Origin: an uncultured Arenicella sp.
Lineage (GTDB): Bacteria > Pseudomonadota > Gammaproteobacteria > Arenicellales > Arenicellaceae
Assembly (NCBI GenBank): GCA_905479805.1
Contig: CAJQNY010000124.1
Span: 1-54,628 of the forward strand
Length of the DNA stretch: 54,628 bases
Direction of reading: 5' to 3'
Shown here: positions 50,778 through 54,628 of the stretch, piece by piece
How positions within the stretch are numbered: position 1 is the stretch's first letter
How the letters are laid out: the number at the start of each line of letters is the position of its first letter
Translations under genes and position numbers: made by a program
The notes under the pieces: generated by a model
Database searches by the model: none
What the model saw: only the letters and a program-made list of their open reading frames with translations
What the model was told of the DNA's origin: nothing

Positions 50778-52120
50778 TGAGTGCCAAAGCAATGACAATT
50801 GTCGCCGACGAAGCTGACAGCTGGGTCGATAACTATCAAAGCATCAGTCCTGCTGGCAACCACCTACCGTGGCTGCAAGCGCAACGCGAAAACGCTTTGA
50901 AGCGGTTTGCACAGCTTGGTCTACCGGGCATACGTGATGAACAGTGGCGCTATACAAATTTACGCGCCTTAAAAAGCAACGCATACAGCGTCTCGGCGCC
51001 CAGTTCTTTGATTCCTTCTCAATTAGAAGAGACCGATCAGCCAAGACTGGTATTCGTTAACGGTCACTTTCGTAGCGACCTGAGTGAGCTGAAAGAACTT
51101 GGACCAAAGGTAAGCCTATTGAACTTAGCCACGGCCTTAACCGATGAAAGTTCTGATCTTGCAGACAACATCGCCAATTACTTTGGTAAGAGTTTGCCGC
51201 AAGAAACGCATGGTTTTTCTGTGTTGAATACAGCCTATGCGCGAGATGGTTACGTACTGGTACTAGAGCCTGGCGCGGTATGCGAACAGGTAATTGAAAT
51301 CTGTTACTTTAATCACGGGGAATCTCAGGAAGCTAACACCGTTAGTCATATTCGCAACTTGATCATCGCCAAGGCCAATAGTCAGTGCACTATCGTCGAA
51401 CGACATATGGGCGATGATGGCTCGGTGTATTTAAGCAATGCGATTACTGAAATACATGCACATGAAAATGCCCACGTAGATCATTACAAGCTATTGCGTG
51501 AATCCGATAATGCTTTTCATATCGGCGGTGTCTATATAAACCAAGACTCAAGCTCACACGTAAAGAACCATAACATTGCTCTTGGTGGTTTGGTTTCTCG
51601 AAACGATATTTACTGCAATTTGAATGGCCAAGGAGCTCACATTGAGATGAATGGTTTGGTGTTGGGAAAGAATCGGCAGCACGTCGATAACCATACTGAA
51701 GTTCATCACGTGGTGCCAAATTGCACCAGTGACGAGTATTACAAAACGATTCTAGATGATCATTCGCGTAGCGTGTTTCGCGGTCGAATAATTGTGGCGG
51801 AGGATGCACAGCTAACCAATGCTGATCAGCAAAACAATAATTTAATTCTTTCGCCACACGCTGAAGCAGATTCTAAGCCTCAACTTGAAATCTACGCAGA
51901 TGACGTCAAGTGCTCTCACGGCGCCACAGTAGGTCAACTCGATGCGAAATCCATGTTTTACTTACGCTCACGCGGCATCGACGCTGAATCCGCGCGCGCT
52001 TTATTAACCTTCGCATTTGCCAACGAGGTTATCGACCGAATCAAAGTCGATGCCGTACGGACAGAACTAACCCAAACCATCGCCGGTCAACTATTGGCTG
52101 GACTAGAGGATTTGGTATGA
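50777..52120 (+). CDS. sufD: Fe-S cluster scaffold subunit SufD
   Basis: A 447-residue scaffold partner of SufB. The N-terminal helical region (GLPGIRDEQWRYTNLRAL) precedes a beta-helix core, and the C-terminal signature CSHGATVGQLDAKSMFYLRSRGID contains the conserved His near the cluster-forming interface. It overlaps sufC by 1 bp and sufS by 4 bp. Confidence 0.96.
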   Translation: MSAKAMTIVADEADSWVDNYQSISPAGNHLPWLQAQRENALKRFAQLGLPGIRDEQWRYTNLRALKSNAYSVSAPSSLIPSQLEETDQPRLVFVNGHFRSDLSELKELGPKVSLLNLATALTDESSDLADNIANYFGKSLPQETHGFSVLNTAYARDGYVLVLEPGAVCEQVIEICYFNHGESQEANTVSHIRNLIIAKANSQCTIVERHMGDDGSVYLSNAITEIHAHENAHVDHYKLLRESDNAFHIGGVYINQDSSSHVKNHNIALGGLVSRNDIYCNLNGQGAHIEMNGLVLGKNRQHVDNHTEVHHVVPNCTSDEYYKTILDDHSRSVFRGRIIVAEDAQLTNADQQNNNLILSPHAEADSKPQLEIYADDVKCSHGATVGQLDAKSMFYLRSRGIDAESARALLTFAFANEVIDRIKVDAVRTELTQTIAGQLLAGLEDLV

Positions 52121-53379
52121 ACGCCTCGCTCTCGTCTAATAATAGTTTAGAAAATGACCTAGCATTTGATATTGAGGCCGTACGCCGCGACTTTCCGATA
52201 CTAAGTCAGTCTATTTCTGGCCACCCGCTGGTGTATTTGGATAATGGTGCTTCAACGCAAAAACCACAATGCGTTATTGATACTGTTTCTAACTACTATG
52301 AAAACGATAATGCCAATGTGCATCGCGGAATTCATGAGTTAAGTCAACGAGCTACCGATAGATTTGAAGCAGCGCGATCTACAGTCCGAAAATTTATTAA
52401 TGCAGAAAGTGATGCTGAAATTATCTTTACAAGCGGTACCACCGAAGCGATTAATTTGGTGGCACACAGCTACGGTTTGGGCCATTTGAGCAAAGGCGAT
52501 GAAGTCTTAATCTCTGCAATGGAGCATCATTCTAATATCGTGCCGTGGCAATTACTGTCACAGCAAATGGGCCTGGAACTAAAGATCATTCCCATCACCT
52601 TAGCAGGTGAGTTGGATTATCCTGCTTTTCTTGAATTGCTCGGTCCAAAAACGAAACTGCTTGCAATAACACAACTTTCCAATGCCTTGGGAAGCATCAC
52701 TCCATTGAAAGAAATGATTGATGCAGCTCACGCAGTCAATGCCAAAGTGTTGGTTGATGGTGCACAAGCTATTGCTCACACCAAGGTCGACGTGCGCGCC
52801 CTGGATTGCGATTTTTACGCTTTTTCAGGGCACAAAATATTCAGTCCTACTGGTATCGGGATCCTATACGGTAAGAGAGAGTTGTTAGAATCTATGCCTC
52901 CCTACCAAAGCGGTGGCGATATGATAAAGGTTGTGAGTTTTTCGGGGACCACTTTCAATGAACTGCCGTATAAATTTGAAGCCGGAACGCCCAACATAGC
53001 TGGAAGCATTGGCTTAGCGGCAGGTATAGATTATGTTACTAAGTTGGGCATTGAAAATATTGCAGCACATGAACACACCGTTTTGGAGTACGCTACCGAA
53101 AAAATGTTAGCCATTGATGGCTTACGTATAATCGGCACTGCTAAAGATAAAGCCGGCGTACTATCGTTCGAAATTGACGGCGTACATGCGGCCGATCTTG
53201 GTACTCTGTTAGACCATCAAGGGGTTGCCGTGCGTGTGGGACATCACTGTGCCATGCCGGTGATGGAGTTTTTTGGTGTTAGCTCAACGACTCGTGCATC
53301 ATTGGCGCTATACAACAATACTGCTGATATAGATGCCCTAGTGACAGCAACCGTTAAAGCCGCAGAAATGCTCGCGTAA
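52117..53379 (+). CDS. sufS: cysteine desulfurase SufS
   Basis: A 420-residue PLP enzyme that supplies sulfur for the SUF scaffold. The PLP lysine is in FSGHKIFSPTGIG, and the catalytic cysteine is in GHHCAMPVMEFFG. The N-terminus LVYLDNGASTQKP and the THR/GHH regions are standard. It overlaps sufD by 4 bp. No sufE or sufU gene lies within the visible part of the operon, so the sulfur-transfer partner is encoded downstream or elsewhere. Confidence 0.97.
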   Translation: MNASLSSNNSLENDLAFDIEAVRRDFPILSQSISGHPLVYLDNGASTQKPQCVIDTVSNYYENDNANVHRGIHELSQRATDRFEAARSTVRKFINAESDAEIIFTSGTTEAINLVAHSYGLGHLSKGDEVLISAMEHHSNIVPWQLLSQQMGLELKIIPITLAGELDYPAFLELLGPKTKLLAITQLSNALGSITPLKEMIDAAHAVNAKVLVDGAQAIAHTKVDVRALDCDFYAFSGHKIFSPTGIGILYGKRELLESMPPYQSGGDMIKVVSFSGTTFNELPYKFEAGTPNIAGSIGLAAGIDYVTKLGIENIAAHEHTVLEYATEKMLAIDGLRIIGTAKDKAGVLSFEIDGVHAADLGTLLDHQGVAVRVGHHCAMPVMEFFGVSSTTRASLALYNNTADIDALVTATVKAAEMLA

Positions 53380-53413
53380 TTTGCTACAAATATTTATTTT
53401 GAATTACTGTATT

Positions 53414-53461
53414 TTAAACAATTTTATAAACGACTATTTTAAACGACTTTCTTAAACAGCT
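53414..53461 (+). repeat. degenerate 12-13 bp direct repeats before sufT
   Basis: Four copies of TAAAC-R-R-YT occur at 53415, 53427, 53440 and 53453 (TAAACAATT, TAAACGACT, TAAACGACT, TAAACAGCT), with 12-13 bp spacing. They run right up to the sufT ATG, which has no visible Shine-Dalgarno. The region is AT-rich. Confidence 0.6.
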
Positions 53462-53866
53462 ATGAATGATCAAGAACCAGTTTGGAGTTTTGAAAACCCC
53501 AACCCAGATGCCATTAAAAAGGAAACGGTCGAGACGCCGAGTACGGGTGAGCCGCCAACAGCTGAAGCCTTGCAGTTTGCAATCGTCGAGGCATTACGTA
53601 CGGTTTACGACCCAGAGATTCCTGTCAATATTTATGACCTTGGGTTGATATACGGGTTTGAGGTCGATGAGAATTATTTTGTCGATGTCGCCATGACACT
53701 AACGGCACCGGGCTGCCCTGTCGCAGAGACGTTTCCTGGTATTGTAGAAAATGCGGTCAAAAGTGTAGTAGGTGTATCCGATGCTCGCGTTGAACTTACA
53801 TTCGATCCCCCTTGGACCATGGCAAATATGTCAGAAGAGGCGAAGCTTGAATTGGGAATGATGTAG
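53462..53866 (+). CDS. sufT: SUF-associated MIP18/DUF59 protein SufT
   Basis: A 134-residue protein of the MIP18/DUF59 family, an accessory Fe-S maturation factor. The core reads ALRTVYDPEIPVNIYDLGLIYGFEV and TLTAPGCPVAETFPG, with the conserved Asp-Pro-Glu and cysteine (GCP). The N-terminal 35 residues are a flexible extension. It lies 82 bp after sufS, a gap filled with degenerate direct repeats. Position in the operon fits a role in Fe-S assembly or delivery. Confidence 0.93.
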   Translation: MNDQEPVWSFENPNPDAIKKETVETPSTGEPPTAEALQFAIVEALRTVYDPEIPVNIYDLGLIYGFEVDENYFVDVAMTLTAPGCPVAETFPGIVENAVKSVVGVSDARVELTFDPPWTMANMSEEAKLELGMM

Positions 53867-53913
53867 ATATCATTAAGAATGAACTTCATAGTCAGCAGGA
53901 AAACTACCTAGAG

Positions 53914-54628
53914 ATGGCAAACTCTACCGAAACCCCATTACCGAAACCGGAGATGCTTGTTGTTTTGGAAAACGCCAATACCGCTCATAAAGCAGGAGAC
54001 TATGCCAACGCTCTACGATTCTATGAGACATTTTTCGACCATGCTTTAGATGACGATCCCTACGCTTTATATGGCGTCCGCCTATCGCATTGTTTAGAGT
54101 CTTGGGCAGAGCTGGCATTAATTTTTCCTGGCGCTAAACGGGCTCTCGAAAGTAAACAACGAGATGTGCTTGCTGTTTATGAACAGCAAAAAGATCCCGA
54201 AAAATTTCACGATTATTTGTGTATTTGTCGGCAACTCGGGCTCAACGATAAAGCCCTAGAAACCTTCCTGCGACTGCACGCTGAAAACCCCAAATCCTCA
54301 GCAAAACTAGTTAAATATATTTGGGATGACTTAATTAATGCAGAACATTGGGGTGTTTGCTCGGCGTTACTGGAGCAACCAGCGCAAAAACTCGATGAAC
54401 TGTTTTCCATTTTTGACGAATCGACTAAACTAAAAGAAATCGATTCATCGTTTGACACGATTCAGTTTGAGAATCACATAGTCGATCAGCTGTTAAACGA
54501 TGTACACAAGATATCGTTGGTACTTCGCCATACGCAACGCAGTGAAGAGCTAGTTTCCATAGAAAGACAGTTTTATTCAGCTTTAGAAAACCAAGAAAGC
54601 TCATCGCTTCACAAACAAGCGCATTCCA
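53914..54628 (+). CDS. TPR-like protein, partial at right window edge
   Basis: This gene is not in the ORF track because no stop occurs before the window ends. From the ATG at 53914 there are 238 open codons. The product begins MANSTETPLPKPEMLV, with helical pairs such as TAHKAGDYANALRFYETFFD and LGLNDKALETFLRLHAENP that read as TPR or solenoid repeats. No signal peptide, catalytic or cysteine-cluster motif is seen. It lies 47 bp after sufT on the same strand, so it may be co-transcribed with suf, though it may also be the start of an unrelated operon such as a glycosyltransferase or sulfotransferase with TPRs. Function unknown. Confidence 0.82.
   Translation, partial: MANSTETPLPKPEMLVVLENANTAHKAGDYANALRFYETFFDHALDDDPYALYGVRLSHCLESWAELALIFPGAKRALESKQRDVLAVYEQQKDPEKFHDYLCICRQLGLNDKALETFLRLHAENPKSSAKLVKYIWDDLINAEHWGVCSALLEQPAQKLDELFSIFDESTKLKEIDSSFDTIQFENHIVDQLLNDVHKISLVLRHTQRSEELVSIERQFYSALENQESSSLHKQAHS

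Noticed and set aside
50844-51857. Minus-strand ORFs inside sufD
   Set aside because: Shadow frames of a confidently identified gene.

Overview
The window is a chromosomal segment of a gammaproteobacterium with moderate to low GC. The evidence is the gene content and order: engB next to a dihaem cytochrome c4, polA next to a DUF2782 protein, a DUF971-ubiE-ubiJ-ubiB run, mtgA, an SrkA kinase, ZapE, MscL, and an IscR-controlled SUF operon. I cannot name the genus. Nothing looks like a prophage, insertion sequence, integron, CRISPR array, rRNA or tRNA. Coding density is high and most genes are housekeeping. Two genes cut by the window edges are absent from the ORF track: dinB at the left end (minus strand) and a TPR-like gene at the right end (plus strand).

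Layout. 1-10.4 kb: DNA repair and redox (dinB partial, ung, a small secreted protein, a Prx5-type peroxiredoxin, an aldo/keto reductase, an AddA/AddB-like helicase-nuclease pair, cytochrome c4). 10.5-18.4 kb: engB, a gene-free stretch with a strongly structured RNA candidate, a cell-wall group (M14 carboxypeptidase lipoprotein; L,D-transpeptidase-fold enzyme with an NTF2-like tail; TPR/coiled-coil membrane protein with a related tail), then polA. 18.5-23 kb: two small exported proteins, then a minus-strand nucleoside group (2OG-Fe(II) dioxygenase, ribokinase-like kinase, nucleoside hydrolase, thymidine kinase). 23-30 kb: zapE, gamma-carbonic anhydrase-like protein, NYN protein, SPOR protein, argS, priA. 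30-35 kb: an AT-rich 0.6 kb gap with DnaA-box-like sites, a methyltransferase, an EEP-fold hydrolase, mscL, a GDPD phosphodiesterase, srkA. 35-43.4 kb: two unknown membrane proteins, an orphan GspE-type ATPase, mtgA, hemB, gloA and several small envelope proteins. 43.5-47.7 kb: DUF971, ubiE, ubiJ, ubiB (ubiquinone synthesis), and a Kbp/LysM protein. 48-54.6 kb: iscR-sufB-sufC-sufD-sufS-sufT and a TPR-like gene, under a promoter overlapped by a perfect IscR-type palindrome.

Most interesting points. (1) A compound stem-loop downstream of engB, with a U-tract, C-rich unpaired segments and a competing short hairpin, near the position where Spot 42 and ErsA sRNAs lie in relatives. (2) A peptidoglycan-trimming group that resembles the Helicobacter Csd4/Csd6 cell-shape enzymes. 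(3) A 2OG dioxygenase tightly coupled to a nucleoside hydrolase and ribokinase, suggesting a nucleoside or nucleobase oxidation step. All functional statements come from motif reading without database searches.
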